From the NCBI RefSeq assembly GCF_040954835.1, contig NC_090706.1:40185148-40249147 (forward strand): a stretch of DNA of 64,000 nucleotides. The letters run 5' to 3'. Of the stretch, positions 39,979-54,900 are shown piece by piece. The stretch's first letter is position 1, and each line of letters opens with the position of its first letter. The position numbers and the translations under genes are program-made. Under the pieces are notes generated by a model. It was not told the origin of the DNA, searched no databases, and saw only the letters and a list, made by a program, of their open reading frames with translations. This stretch comes from Lepisosteus oculatus (taxonomy: Eukaryota > Chordata > Actinopteri > Semionotiformes > Lepisosteidae).

Positions 39979-42900
39979 CTATATTTTTGTCTCCTTCATG
40001 TCCGGTTTGAAGGAGTCTCTGATCCTCACCAGGTCTGCCGCAAGCAAGTGTCCTGAAACTTTGTTGTACCATTCAGGTGTCCGGCCCCTGCAAACAAGAA
40101 AATACTGCTGTGAAATACGAACCTTGGTGTGTTTATTCCACTCCCCCTTTAGAACTGGAAATAGCTTTTCACTTTTTGCTGGACAAACTGAAGCCTCTTC
40201 CACGGGACAAATGAAGATACTTCCCTCCTGGCTGGACTGTGGCCCCTGAGGGCCAGGACTGGAGACGCCTTTGACAAAAGAAGGGGTTCTTGCTGGTGTG
40301 TCTGGGTCTCTCTCAGTCCACCTGAGTCCTCAATTACATAATCAAACTCCTGTCAAAACTTTCAAATGACTTATTGGGGCTCTCTGAACTAGTTCCCTGC
40401 CCCCAGAAATGGCAAAAATGTTTTTGAGGGATTTGTGATGTCGATTAAAAGCTCCTAGTCTAATCAATCGAAACATTTGTCCAGGTTCAAGACTAAAATA
40501 AGTCATGGAGAGGCACAGAGTTAGGAGCTGGAGAGAGAAAATCCACTTTGGAAGTGTATGTGAAGCACTGTAAGTTGAAAAAACACACACACTTTGAAGC
40601 ACTGTGTGTGACTTTTCACATTTCAGACAACTATTCTACTGAATTACCTTAGCCTACAAAAGGAGAACAAACACAACTGGAAAACAATAACTTTACAGAA
40701 CTGGAATTTCAAGTAAACTGAATCACAATGAACCTAATAGTTCTAAATCTTTCTTTCTCCATAAAGTCTTATGTTTGCATTAAAAAAAAACCGGAGGTGC
40801 TTAATGTGTTGAGTCTCTAAGGAACCAAATGAGTTTGCCTGATAACTAGTGTGAAGGAATTTAACAGCGTGACATTTTCAAATGTACTGTGCAAGGCTTC
40901 TTCAATATTTTGCACTGAACCAAGCAAACCATTGAAGATGTGGAACATGATTATTTAAATAACAACAGGGTTAAAACAAATCTCTTGTTTGCCAAATTAT
41001 ATATTATAAATATCCCTCTCCTCTTTCTACACAAAACATTCCCAAAACACTATTTAAGGAGTTCCTGGGCAGACCCTTGGGGTGGAGTGTGAGGTGAGGA
41101 ATGGCTGTTTTTATATTTTTAAATAAAAAGCTCTCTTTTTCACCAGTATCTTTTGGTGCACTGCAAAACCTGCTCTGGGCTCCCGTTCTCAGATCGTCTC
41201 TCATTCTGGTCAAGCGACCTGAACCAAGAACAGGGCCTTAGGCAGCAAGGTCACTCTGCAGTGAGTTTCTGCTGGACACCTAAAAGACTCCTTTCCTAGT
41301 GCCTTTACCTGGAGTCTGTTCGGCAGACGTGCGTCAGTCGGCTCTTCCGGAGGCCGATGGCGTCGATCAGGTAGAGGCACATCAGCACCTCGGCCCTCAC
41401 CCCCTCGCAGGTGACATCGGGGTGCTCAGTGGAGACGGCTGCCAGCACAAACGTGCCCGTCTGAGGATCGCACTGCCAGGTCCTGCAAGACAGATGCAGT
41501 TACCTGGGATTTGCTTTCCCCCAGCAAGCCTCCTGCTGCTGTCCTGTTCAGAGCCGTGTGCAGTTTTACAGCAACTCAAGAGCAGCCTTTTGTCTTGCAA
41601 ATACAAGGCACAGCGGCTTACAGAAAAATGTCTGAAATCACTTTTAGTCTTACACCCAAATGAATCTAAAAAGATGGCATTTTCTGTAACTGCATCTGAG
41701 ATAGAAAGCTTTTAATGTCACCTTTAGGCTGTCTTAAAGACAATGAAAGAGTAGCCATCTGGAGTTTTACATTTTGCCAAGACGCTTTCTACAAGCGCTG
41801 GAGGGCTTACCTCAGGAGCACATACTCCCGGGGAGGCTGTGGACCCATGCTTTGAGCAATGTAATGACATATTTCTGCATCGTTGCCCAAGGTTTCAATG
41901 ATCTTCGTGTGCTGGAAATCCTTTTCCCAGAGCCTCTGCTCTCTCAGTATCCGGTGGAAGACCTCCTCCTGTGTGGCCTCCACTTCCACGGTCCCTCTCC
42001 AGAACCGCAAGGGGTTTCCGTCATTCACCTGGCGAAGAGAAACGCAGGCTCACGCCCGAGTACTCCAACTTTCACTCAGGCCTCCATGCCTGGGAGATAA
42101 CGGAATTAGAGACACAGGGGCCGATATCTCTTTCTTAACACCAACGGATGAATTTTGAACTGGGTTTCTTCGGATCCAAGGTAGAAAAATGGTTAAGATA
42201 CATAATATTACACCTGACCGTGTATGCAAATACTTGGAGTATGAATACCTGAATATACAGTACAGTCGGCTCGAACGTAGCTAATGATGTATTACCCCTG
42301 CTGCATGGGGTCGCAGGTCGAGCTGACACAGCCTGCAGCTGCTCATTACTTACAATCCCAGCTAATCTATTCATTAAGCCAATTATTATTTCGATTCCCC
42401 CATTAGGATTATAATCCTTTTGTGCTTCAGCTTATGAAAATCAATTATCCTTTAAAGCCCTTTTATGTATAGCAATGTTTACTAATTTTGTAAATATGCA
42501 ATATCTATAGTTTCTGTTATGAAGCAGAATCAATACGTAATTTGTTGAACTGGAAAGGGTCTTTACGATCACCCCGTTGGCCTGACTGTCATCACATAAT
42601 CAAAAGATGATCCCTAGGAGATGAGAGAAATACAAACTCCTTCATTAATTACGCTTTCCTTGCTACACTCCTCATCGATTTTACATTCCCCTTTGCTTTC
42701 ACATCTCTAACCCCCCAAGATCACTCTTCAGGTTCACTAACAGCCTCTTTCTTGGCTTAAAACGAAGGGCTCTTTTACAGCTACTGGATCATGTGTCATG
42801 TGGCTTTTAAGTCCCAGCAAATAGTAACAGTCCTCATGGTGCCCATGCAGTCAAATATCACAGCAAGTGGAATGGATGCAAGTGGCAACCTGTTGGGAAT

Positions 42901-45900
42901 TCTTGGCTAATTTGAGTCGTACCTTTCTGAAAGCCAGGTCAACGCTGTCAGAACTTGAGCACGCCACCCATCCTTTGAACCTCTCTCTGGCTTCCTTCAG
43001 CATGACCTGCACAGAAACGTCCAGGTGTGCCTGCTTATCCAGGTCCTTATCGCTGCTGTTCTGTGCTGGGCTTTGCCCCCCTTCGCTCTGTGTGATGTCA
43101 TCCTTTGAGCTGCTTTGATGCTGTACAAGCCAGTACTTTGGCACCTGAAATTAAAAATGACAAAAAGAAACCGCATGAAACTCCGTACAAACTATTACAT
43201 GCTGTGTGTATATACGTACACATTCGGCTTCTTCTCTGGTTTGTGTTTGGTGTCGTGGAAATGATCTCTGTACCAAGGCTCTGTCTTTAAAGAGTTACGA
43301 AAGTACTACTTTCTCCTTCAAAATAATACGATAAACTATACTAGAATCTTTTTTTATGTATAAAATATTTTCGATCACTTTGCCAGAGGGTCGTATCAGT
43401 ACAGAAAGAAAAAAGAAACACCACCAGTATTTTTGAAAGAAATATCATAAGCAGCCCATGTACTTTTGCAGAGAGCAACTGGAAATAAACCTGCTCACCT
43501 ACTGGGATAGAACTCTCACATTAAAAACTAAAAGAGTGATTGTCAAAGCTTCTTCTCTAGAGGAATGTTTGCTGTTTTCTTGCAAGTTGAAAGAGGGAAT
43601 TTAACAAGACGTGACAAGGGTGCAGATTACTGATTCCTCTCTACCCCATTAAACTCAGTTTTGAAAAATTTAGATTTTGTTCGGAGAAAGAGCTACACTA
43701 CAAATACAATAAAAAGCTTTGAATGCTCTCCTGCTAGATCTCTTAGTAACATGCCAATCAAAGACATTTTGGCCTAATAATATAGCAAAGAGCCCTGTCA
43801 CACTCTTAGCACAAAGCAGAGCAGAAACAAACATGTGTCAGCTTGGCCTTGAGCTTCGATTGAGATGTTTCTCGTATCTGCCGACATGGGTCTGCAGTGT
43901 GAGACATGGCCGTCTCCCCTGTTTGAAAGGGAGCTCTTTCAGTGTACAGGAGCAGCGCACGGTGTGTGGGGAAAGGACGAAACCCAGCGCACCTGGAAGA
44001 GGCGAGAGGACTCGGCCACCATATGAGCAAGCCCCTGGGTAGCAGCCAGATTCTCACTCAGGTCCTTCTGGTCCGGCCTGCCCAGACTGTACTTCCTGTG
44101 GCTTGACCTGTGTTCCAACAGCAAGACAATCAGTCAAGCCCCATCCAGGGGAAAGAACAGGCTGTACTTTTCCGCTCCCCCACACAAGCCATATAAAACA
44201 GGTCTCTCTGCATTCCCCTGAGGAATAAATAGGTCAATCGCCTTCCTCTCACATTCTTAACAAAAAAAAAAACAACTAATTCAGATGATTAATTCTTTAA
44301 CAAACTCTAAACCAAACAGAAAAAAAGTTGTGATGTGAAACAGAAAACTAAAATATATGACCTCCCTGCTCCTCAGCAATGTTAGGGCTTTTCATAGACT
44401 CTGGCCCAGGGAAGGAGGAGGTTATTAATCTGGCACGGATATAGATGTTCTTTACGAGGGTATATTCAGTCCGTGGGGTTTCTCTAGTTTGGCATTCTGC
44501 TTAAAAAAACTACAGACCGCCAGTCTGTTTTCACAAAGGAGAAACGAGTGGGAATTCACTTCACAGTTTCGAATTGGCTTTTAGTTCCGAAACCATCTCG
44601 CCTTTGTTTTTCTTTGGCTTGAGATGTCCGATTTCTGCTTTATTGTGTGGGGAATCGAATGCACAGGTCACAGAAAACACGTCTACCGGTCAAATTCAAC
44701 TTCCAGACACAGAAAACATGTCTACTGGTCAAATTCACAGACATCTCATTTTGAAGGAGGCATTAACGCTCTTGAAATCTAAAAGGCCTAAAAGGTCCCC
44801 TTCTTTTTTAAAAAACAGCCATCCGAAAAAAATTATAGCTCAAGTTTATTTGCGTGAAGTGAAAGTCGGATGTAAGGCTATGGAGAGTTACAGAAGTGTG
44901 GCTTCGCATAAAGCCTCCTGAAATAAAAGTAATCACAGCAATGGGAAATGAGGATTAGAGTTCCTTTATTGATAGGGATTTATTAGACTGATACGTTTAT
45001 CCAAAAGAAACTTATATTTGTACTCATTCATACAGCTTGGCATTGTGCTGAAGCCATCAGAGCGAATTACCTTGCTCACAGCCTTCCTGTTTCAAGAGAC
45101 CTAACCTATATTCCCCATCACTTCCTAACTATATGTTTCATCTGTGTTTCTTCAATATGGCAAGATGTGTGGGTAACACTTGCAAATGCAACACACTACC
45201 AATCTACTGTGCATGGTTATTTACATACAACTATTAAATCTCTGTAAAATACTCATCATTTACTTATACAAAATACCATGTAAAGTATTACTACAAGATA
45301 AGGTTTACAATGTTGCCAGCTTCCCTGTTTCACAGGTTGAATGCAATCACTTCTTCCTGTCCTCTCTTTTTCTGACTGCAACTGATTTCCATGTGGTGGC
45401 AGAAAAGTGCTAAATTACAAAGATCTGTCGAAACAGAACAGCGACTGAAATACTGGAGTGTTTGTTGCTTGTATCCCTTGCAGCTCCGTCCTGTTTTTCA
45501 CACATCAAAGCTTATGCAGTGCAATTTACTTGAGTGTTAATTAATGTGCAGTCAACACTGATCTACTGTCTGCAGAATTATCCAGCCTTTTCTCTAGATG
45601 TTTCCCTTTCAGCCTTACATACTGGATTAGCTACTGGTTTGCTGTTAAAATCGATCTCTTTTGGAATCCAGGTGGCTTCCAGTGTCATTACAGAAAGGTC
45701 CAGGGAAGGTTGCGGGGCTGTCATGACTGTTCTTAGGTTTGTGAGAATGGAGTGAGTTTGCAGGTGGCATGGCTGGAAGTGCTGGGGCCTCTGCGCTGGT
45801 TCTGGAGTGGGGAGCTTCCTCCCAGTTTCCCCAGATGTGCTGACTGGGCTAACTGGTGTCTCTAAATCCAGCTGTCCGATAATGGATGAGTGAGCTCACT

Positions 45901-48900
45901 GTTCCATAGTCTCACAGCTCCTTTTAAAAAGTGCCTCCGATTTTAAATCCTTAATGGATTTTATCAGAATTTGCAATAACACCCAAGGATACATATAGAC
46001 ATATAGGGTGGAAAACAGGTGGGATTTGCATACACAGGCAGTACAAATCTAGAGTGATCTAGCTATCTGGCAATGAGTTTGAAGTTGCTACCCTGGGATT
46101 GATCTGGAAGTGACAGGGTGAAATTCTCTCATCACGGAGCTTCTTATATTAAAAAAACATCTTCTTCTCATATGTAACTACTTCTCATGTATTGCTATTA
46201 ATATTCGTATCTGTTAACAAGGAGCTTTCAAAATAAAGAGTTTGCTGTGAACAGCTCAGGGCTCTCAAACTGGCCTTTTCAGTTTTTGAAAAAAGAAAAT
46301 ATTTTTTCTGAATAAGACTGTTAGTGAAATTCGTGCAATTGTTTATTACTTGACAGACTTGGACCGGTCAACAAGCTTGACAGTTTTAAAATATTAGAAT
46401 AGAGGAGAAAAGCTGTCTGGAAATTGGAAAGGGAGAAGTGTCCAAAGTAAAGAAGAGATGACAGGTATGGTTACTTACTCATCTGGATGAAGCCATGATG
46501 ACTTATGGGTTACAGAAAATTCTAAGTTCAGAAAGAAAATACTGGCAGTCACAGAATGGTAACACTGCAGTCCATAAGGGTTAACTCCTTTACTGGTCTA
46601 AGTGACTAATGGGATACAGCTTATCCGTTTCTGTGGGGTTCAGTTAACTGAGGGAACCAGACCCCCACAGAGAATGAGACATGTCCAAATTGGATCATAG
46701 GAATCCTAGACTGCGGCATTAAGAATGAAGTGCCATGGTCAGGAACTGTTTCTGCTTTGGGAGCCGAAGATAGGGACAGCACTCCAGAAGAGCCAGACCA
46801 GAACTCCACCCTCTCCCTTTGCACTTGGTGCAATGCAGCAGTTGACAGCTCAGGATTCAAGGTGGGACACAATAAGGGACGCGCAGAAGGCAGTGATGTG
46901 CCGACTGCAAACCCCTTACCTGGGCGTAGTGCTGTCCCTCTTCAGGGTGTTCAGGTGGAAGAGCGATGGGGCCAGGCAGACGGCCAGGTTGGTGGGTGTC
47001 ATCTGGTTCTCCTCAACACAGGCGACCACGTCTCTGAGGAAACAGAGCAGCCCCTGCAGAGCCTCCCGGTTCTCATCGGGCAGCAGGAGAATGGCAGCCT
47101 GGACCGCGTCAAAGTGCTGGTCCTTAGGAAAATCTGCAGCAGGTGGAAAAAGGGGACGCGCGTCACTCAGTTTCCAGGCAACGTAATCGAGAGTTTGCCA
47201 TGCTTTCTCCGGGGCGGGTATTTACATTGGTAAATGTGGAGGAAAGATTCGCACAGCTTGCTGGAGAAGATGGGTTCTGGGAGATCCCTGAAGTACTGCT
47301 TCAGCATGTCGGCCACATCAAACGCTGACTGGCCTTCGTAGCTCACACTTTCAGGGTCGGACTCGTTCATCTCTCGCAGGGCCTGAATGCGAGACTTGAC
47401 GCCAGATTTTCTGAAGAGACCCACCTGGAACCAACAAGGAGAGCCTCTTGTTACCTGTATGCCAAGTCTTCGCATCTTAACAAAGCAGGCTCCCATACAT
47501 AGGAAACAGCATCTCTGCGAGTAAAACATTCCCCTGATGAGGAAATTCATGGCTCATTGGTGCTTTGCACAATAAGACTTGACATCATTATCTGCCACCA
47601 GCACAGGAGAAGAATGTGCAGCGCGGAACAGTCTATTAATTTTTTCTAGTGTAGGTTGTGTTCTTGCTGTTCTTACAGGAATATAAGGACAAGAACAAGC
47701 TTCTGGCACTCATTTTGGATACGTGCAGTGAGACAACTCCCATTTCACATCAGTGGACTGACTTCCTCCTCTGGTATGTGCAGGTAATGAGAGGTCTCTT
47801 CCCAGGGCTCATAGGTTGGCCTCTGCACATCACTGCGATTGCATCTTTCCCCATTGACTTTCACTGTGAGGGAGGCTTCCTCTGACTTAGGCCAAAGGGT
47901 CACTTTAGTTACTGGAGATCTATTTCAAAATGCTGTTTTTGTGTCTTCTGAAAAGATTTCCAAAAGAATCTAAAATACCTGATCGAGGCACTGGGACCTT
48001 AGGTAGTGCATTGCGTTCAGAATACTTCTGGGTAAGGGGTCCCCTGTTCTCTGTACGTTCAGGAGCAGTGGGACACCGAACACTCTTCTGTCTTTGTAGT
48101 CTGGTGCTTTGATTTTCTTTATGAACTTTGGAACAGTCCTAAAAAAGAGCACATCCTAGTTTATCAAGGCTGCACTTCGAAATTTCCAAGCGAAACCTTT
48201 TGTCTTAAGCTCACATCCCAAGAGCTGCTGTTGGTCCATATCATGACAGGATAATACAGCCTGGCTTGTGAATTTCAGAGGGCCAATATTCATCACATCT
48301 TTACCACCATTTTGTTTTGCAACTGTTTTTCTATTTTGTGTTCATTGTGTTCTGTTAACAAAAAACACAATGAACTTGTAAAGTGTCAATTAAAACCTTT
48401 AAGATGGTATTTTTGTTTCTGAACACCAGGGGCTTGTTTCTCATGTACCGCAGAAGTAAAAATCAAGTTTTGCAACTCTACCCCATGATGGGCAGGACTT
48501 CCTTTGAGGGACTGGATTTACTTAGAGGCAAACTAGTCAATATCCTCCAGATTAAGTAAGATTTAAATTCTTACCTTAAGATGTAATTTAAAGTAATTGA
48601 CTGTCACCAAGTAGGCATTTAATTTAGGTGTGTGCTCAGATAATTCTCAATATTTCAGATCTTACTTTTAAATGTAGGAAAAAAAGAACTTGTTCTAGAC
48701 ACAGCTTATCAGTAAGGGTCATATAAACTCATTAAAACAATGGAATGAACAAGCAGGATAAAGATTGGAGTGGTTATTTTTTTGCAGTTAGGTTAATGAC
48801 CACTAAAACAAATGGCACAATTAATCTGAATCTTTTAGGCAAAAGTACAGCGCAATTGAGTTTTTGAGAATAGTTTCACTCCAGGCCTCTGCAAAACAAC

Positions 48901-51900
48901 ACTATGTCATACTTATTTCCTTAATTGGTCCACTTAGAGAAGACTTTTGATGTAACGCTGACTGATTTAAAACAACATTGATCTGATAGGTATCTCTTAT
49001 ATGTCTGTGTAAAAGAAATAAGTAAACAACATTTACTACTCAAAACATCTGATGTCAGGTTTTATGATATTAAAAAGTAGAAGGATTAAAATGAAGAATG
49101 TGCTAGAGTTTCTGAATCACTTTGACTCATCAGTTAAGGGTTTTCTCTGTTTGACACTGGATTGTATTTCTGAAACACGTGCTTGACAGTGCAGTAACCA
49201 GAGCCAGCAGATACTTTATAATCTCACATGAGCCATAGGTCATTCTCATTACAATACACTGAACTGTCTCATTCCCTTCACAGGTGGGCAGCGGATAATT
49301 TCCACAAACGTTCACTGGTGGCTGTACTATGCAAATTGAAGCTCAACAAACCACATTCCTTCTTGGTCCCAAGAGAAGACAATTAGCCTGTGTTTTTTAG
49401 GACTAGGCTCTTTAGAGATCTTTCAGAATTTTTATTATTAGTGTTTTATGTCCACAGGTAGCGAGTGCCGAAGCTTTCCCAGGGCAGATTTAGCTCTCCC
49501 ACTAGAAGGAGCATTTTAAAACCGCAATGCAAAGCAGTGAGGCTTTTCAGATCAATCGTTATCCCTAGGTCCTGTGCCGTTCACTCTGGCTGAGACCTCA
49601 TTTTCTTCTCTTAGTTATTAATAAGCCTTATCAGACCTTTATTTAAACTGCATGTCAGGCTTTATAAACTGACTTTGAACTTCTATATTCGATTTGAATT
49701 TCCATCTGTTTTCCAGATGTTTTATCTTATCAAGCCAATCCTCCAAATCAGGAATTCGCCTAGTAGGTGAGCTCATTTAGAATGAAAGATAGAGGAGACT
49801 GAGCCCACCATCCCCACACAAAGGATTCTCTAGGTGAGAGCCCTCCAAAGTTCTTGGGCTAGAACATCATTGTTATCTTTGTCTTACTGTGATGTGCCAG
49901 ATATAAGCAAACAATCAGGACTGGTGTGTGCACAAAACATTACTCTGTATTCCATACCAGTTCCATCCCTGCTTGCTGGAAGGGGAGTATTTATCCATCA
50001 AGGCTGTGAGCTTAAGCAGGGCCAGCTTCTGCAGCAGGTTGAGCTGAGACACGGACTGACTTTCAATCCGAGCGTAAATCGAATCGGGGCGTAAATTCTG
50101 CTCGCTGGACCAGTGCAACCTCTGCTGCCTGGAAGAGAAACAACATTTTCTATTTCTGTACGAGTTCACTACCTTGCTCTTCTTCCAAGGTAGCCTAGCA
50201 CAAGGCTACCTCCCGTGCTATAAAGCTGTGACCAAGAACAGCCTGCCTTGCTCTGCAAGGTGTTAACTCATTTAAGGTTCATGGCTCACCTCCACAAATC
50301 TGCAGGCCAATCAGAGATCAACATCACTGTACAACTGAATATAAATAAATCATTTATGACATACATTCACCAGTCCAAAAAAAGAAGGTAAAATTTCTCA
50401 ATGTTATATCAAAACTAAACTTTTACTCACTAGTGTCTGCAAAAACCATTCACATCAAAAAACAAAACTGAAAATGACAACACCAGACACAAACTGAATT
50501 AAATTACCTGTTTTGATGTGTAAGAGAAGAGCCAACTCCAGAATCCATCATGTAATGGATGTCTGTAGACTCCAGGTTGTTGGGGATTTTATTTGAATTT
50601 TCAATCTCTGCTTCGGGTTCCGAGGTCACGGGGTCAGCTTCCCCCTGCTTCTTGATTTCCAGGTGGATCTCCTTGGGGGAGGACGGGCAGGGGGAATTGG
50701 AGTCGTTGGCAAAATCCGAATCTCCATCTTCTGACATCTTCTCTGCCCACTTGCTAAACAGATCCTGAAAGTCCACGTCGTTGTTCATTTCTGAGAACAC
50801 GTCGTCATCCCCGATCCCCTCTGTCTCTCCCGTGTTCCGTAGGTGGGCTTGCATGCCTGGGACGTTGTCGTAAATGCTGATCCGTTGGTCAAAGGCAGCC
50901 AGGGGGCTGCAAGCAGACTCATGGTCTTTGGAGGAGCCATTTCCCGATCTTCTCCCTCTGCAGCCGTGGAAGCTGCCAGTTCTCCAGTTGACGGATGTGT
51001 TGTTGTCTAAAGGGGACAAGATATCTTTGGAAAGCGCTTTAGGGAACGTTCCGGGCTTGTGCCCTTGGGGGATGTTGAAAATGAGGTTCTCCTGCCGGTT
51101 TTTTTCATTCTTGTAGTCCTGTTCGTTGATGTCTGACAGGTGCTCTCCGTGAGGGGGCCTGGCCCTCCGGCTGTGACTGCGAACCCTGGTGACGGGGCTG
51201 GGTGTGCTCACCGCGCTGCTGCTCTCCGACTGGCTGCTGCCGCTGCAGGACGCCGGGGAGAAGGAGCAGCTGCTCCTGCTCTCCTCCTGGAGCTCGGCGA
51301 TGTCCACGCAGTTGAGGCGCTTCAGCCTGTCCTCGTCGAAGCCCTCCTGCAGGACAGGGCCGCTGATGAGGAGCTTGGCTTTCCTAGGCGACGGCCCCTT
51401 CAGGGTGGCCCCCCGCACGCGGAGCTTTTCCATCTTTCTCAGGAGGCTTTTGCCCTTCTTCCTGGGAGGCTTCTCCAGGGGCTTCTCGTCATTGTGGAAA
51501 CTCGGGACCTCGCCGGGCGACGGGGGCCCGCAGAAGGCGCTGTCCGGGGAAGCCGGCTTGCCCCAGGAGCACCTCGAGGAGCTCCTGCTGGTCTCCAAGT
51601 CATCGGCGGTCTTGGGGCCACTGTTGCTGTCACTCTCCGTGCTGCTGGAGCTGTGCAAGGAGCAGATGTCGTGTTTCTCGCAGCTGTCAGAGAAGGACGT
51701 GTCCTGGCTCTCTGCCTTTTTCAGTTGGGGGCTGTCAGGAAGAAGGGCACTGAGCTGTTCTCCAGCGAAAGGGAACTCGAAGCCCTCCAGGCGTGACCAG
51801 CGCTTGCTATGCCTCTCAAATGCCCACTTTGAGCTAATGGCACAAGGCTCTTCGTCTTCCGAGTCTTCACTCTGAATTAGGAACAATACCAAATGTTATG

Positions 51901-54900
51901 TGCCAAACTGATCCTCATGACAATGTCATTGCAGCACAGCTGCTTGTCTTTCCTAGCGACTGAAAGCAACCTTGAAACCTAGATTAACTGGCTCTGTTTA
52001 TGTTGCCTCCATACATCTTTGTTATGACTCACCCTTTTTCTGGGCCGGCTAATCTCCAACTTCATTTCCACGCATTTGTTCAAAGTATTTAACCGCCTAA
52101 AAGTAGAGGAAAGCATAAATGCATGTAATTAGTTTACTTTCAGGGAGCATATTAAAAAGCTGAATGATAAAGTGATCTACAGTATCCACCTCTTCTGATA
52201 AATTAATTATCCCACACATAGTTATCAAAAAATACATAAAAAACAAATATAATCCATGCAAATAAATAGAGCAGGAAGTTTTTTTTTAAAGAATCTGAAT
52301 TTATTGCACACCATTGTAAAAACTCATAGTCTGCTATCTCCAGACTATTAAAGATATCAGTCACTTTAATGTCAGTGCAGGAGTTCTTCTTTGACTGGCC
52401 AAAGTATTAGGAGCCCTGTATTAAAAGTATTGAATCTGGCAGGTAATCTGTAGCTGGACTGGAGGTGCAGGAGGCAGATTTCCATCACCTTCCCTGACCA
52501 GAACACCATCACAGTCCTCAGTCTCAAATGAAGGCCGACCTGCTGGGGGAAAAGTGTGGGGCTGGGCTACAAGTGTTTTGGAGGCTTGTGGTAGACCACA
52601 TGTCCACTGGACCACATGTCCACAAGCCCTCATGTCCACAAGCCACTCGCACTGTCCTTGTTGCTTTCCACAGTCTCATCTCAAAATGTTACCCGGTGGA
52701 GGGTCCCATTTCGTCCCATCAGTGTATTGAAACGCAATGTGTGCAATTTTTAGGACAGGTGTGGTTTTACCATTAAAACAAATTAAAATATGCTTAGTAC
52801 CTGACCAGTAAAGTATTGAACATTTAAAGAGAACAGAAGAAGTCAAGTTCCTTGTCTCCCTGGTTCTCAATTGCTGTAGAGATGGTTGTGTCTTTTCTGT
52901 AAAGAACAGGATTCTGGGCACAGCTGCTGAGACCGTTGTGTTTACTGCCCAGTACAGACTTACCTGCAGAGTGAATCGATAGCATCTCTGTCGAGAAATT
53001 CATGGTCATTTTTCACGAGATCTATGTCAACAGGGAACTTTGAATCTACAAGAAACAAACAGAACTGTTCAGCATGTTCTGCAGCTTGAGTGCTTCATGC
53101 CCTGTCCACTCATATGGGAAAGGATAAGGAATGACAGATGCCACCTGGGCTCAGATGCTAATAACAACCACAACAGCTCTGACCACGATACAGGGATATC
53201 TGCTGCAACACAGTCTGAAGCCTTTAAATTCTGTTCAAAACACATTGCAACTTACTGTATCTTTCTTCTAAACTGTACGTTAATGTGGAATACATTGGAG
53301 AATGTAACCCTACATTTTTTTATATTCACTACGTCAAATACTGTATATGCGTATTTAATATATCACACAAAAGAAAGACATTTTACATTTCAGGAAAAGA
53401 ATGCAATTTATATTGTGGAATATTTTTTGCTACTTCAAGTGCCTTTTAAGTTTTTCAAAACTCTGTGCATGTTAGTGTCAAAACAAGTCCACGTGTCTGT
53501 TTCAGTTCAGATCTGATTAGAGCTGAGCACCATATCGAGGTACCTTCGAATAGTTGGGCATATTGGGGGAAACCAGCAGCCTTCAGCCAGTCACAAGCTT
53601 CTTTTGCTTCAATTTCTGTGAAAATGAACAATGACATGTTTAGTCTAATGAAGATTTATTTTCCCTTTTAAATAAAACAAAATTTCCCGCACAAAATGTC
53701 CATTACACGTTGAAAATGTCCTCTTTCAAACGAACCGGGCAGCTGTCGTTTGATTGTGGCCCACCTGTCCTCAATATGTGATCTATTGGCAGACGATAAA
53801 CCCTAAATGAAGAAGCAGATATTCCACAGAGCAGTATTCAGTATATGTATATACTGTATATTGCAGCTTCTTGAGTACACTCCAGTTATATTTAATTTAG
53901 ATTTCTAAGTAGCAGTGCCTTTCTATATTATGGATCTTTTCTTTTCACACTACTCTAGTGTAACACCATAAGATCTTCTCATGCTACTGAATGTTATATA
54001 CAGGGAGGATGACCTTTCAAACATTTCCACACTCTGTTGCTTTAGAAGATGTGAAAACTACCTCTTTTAACCCCGGGAATTAATTATAAAAATTCCATTC
54101 CCTGCACTCTGATCGCAGAGTGCAGAGGAGGGGTGTGCTTGTGCCTCTTGTGTTTTTATGTCTTACTATTCTGGGGCCACCATCTGTGTTCACCTTTGAA
54201 TTCTGCAATTACAAAACCCTGCCTGGAGCAGATGGCGAACATCACATTTTTTGGCAATCTATTAGACTCTGCGTTAGGATACTAACTTTCACATAGGTAA
54301 CCAGGTCAGGGGAGGACATCTGGGGCCTAGAACGCTGAACAGATGGCTAAAAAAATGTAAACAGGCATATTTTTGTGAACATCAAGTCATCCGAGCGCCG
54401 GCCTTCTGAGAGGGATGACGTGCAAGTGCTGGGTTTGATATGATCAAACTCAAGTTGTTTCAGCACTGCAAACAAGCACGGTGTTCCTCTGTTTGGGCTG
54501 CTGAATCATAGCACAAGGTTCAGTCTGTCTGGTCTGGAAGGCCCGTCTAATGAAATTCACATTTGACCCTACCTCATCCACACAGCATGTTTGTTCAATC
54601 GAAGTCTCTGTGTCACCCATCCCCCAGAACAATAGCAGTGACATTATTATCTCATGGAGCATTTTACTCAGGCCATGTTTTATAGAGCAATTTCAAACAA
54701 CATGCAAGTATGCAAACATGTCTCTTTCCCAGTTGCTCTGTGAAGGACAACAAACCCATGATTTAATCTGCTGTCCAACTGTATGGTATTCATGCAAGTC
54801 ATGTAAAATTACACATCTGACCAAAGAAAAATGCACAAACAGTATAAGCCTTTTAAATAAATGAAGAAACAGATTGTTGTTTTAGGGTAGTGACTATAAG

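Noticed and set aside
51140..51875. Plus-strand open frames of 218 and 228 codons
   Set aside because: They lie exactly opposite the serine-rich 1.36-kb exon of the DLC-family gene and read as leucine- and serine-rich antisense shadows.
53455..53637. Start codon at 53637 reading directly into the SAM exon (MSLFIFTEIEAKEAC)
   Set aside because: The bases 'attttcacag' before the exon form a standard acceptor, and other family members splice at this same glutamate codon. It remains a weak alternative start.
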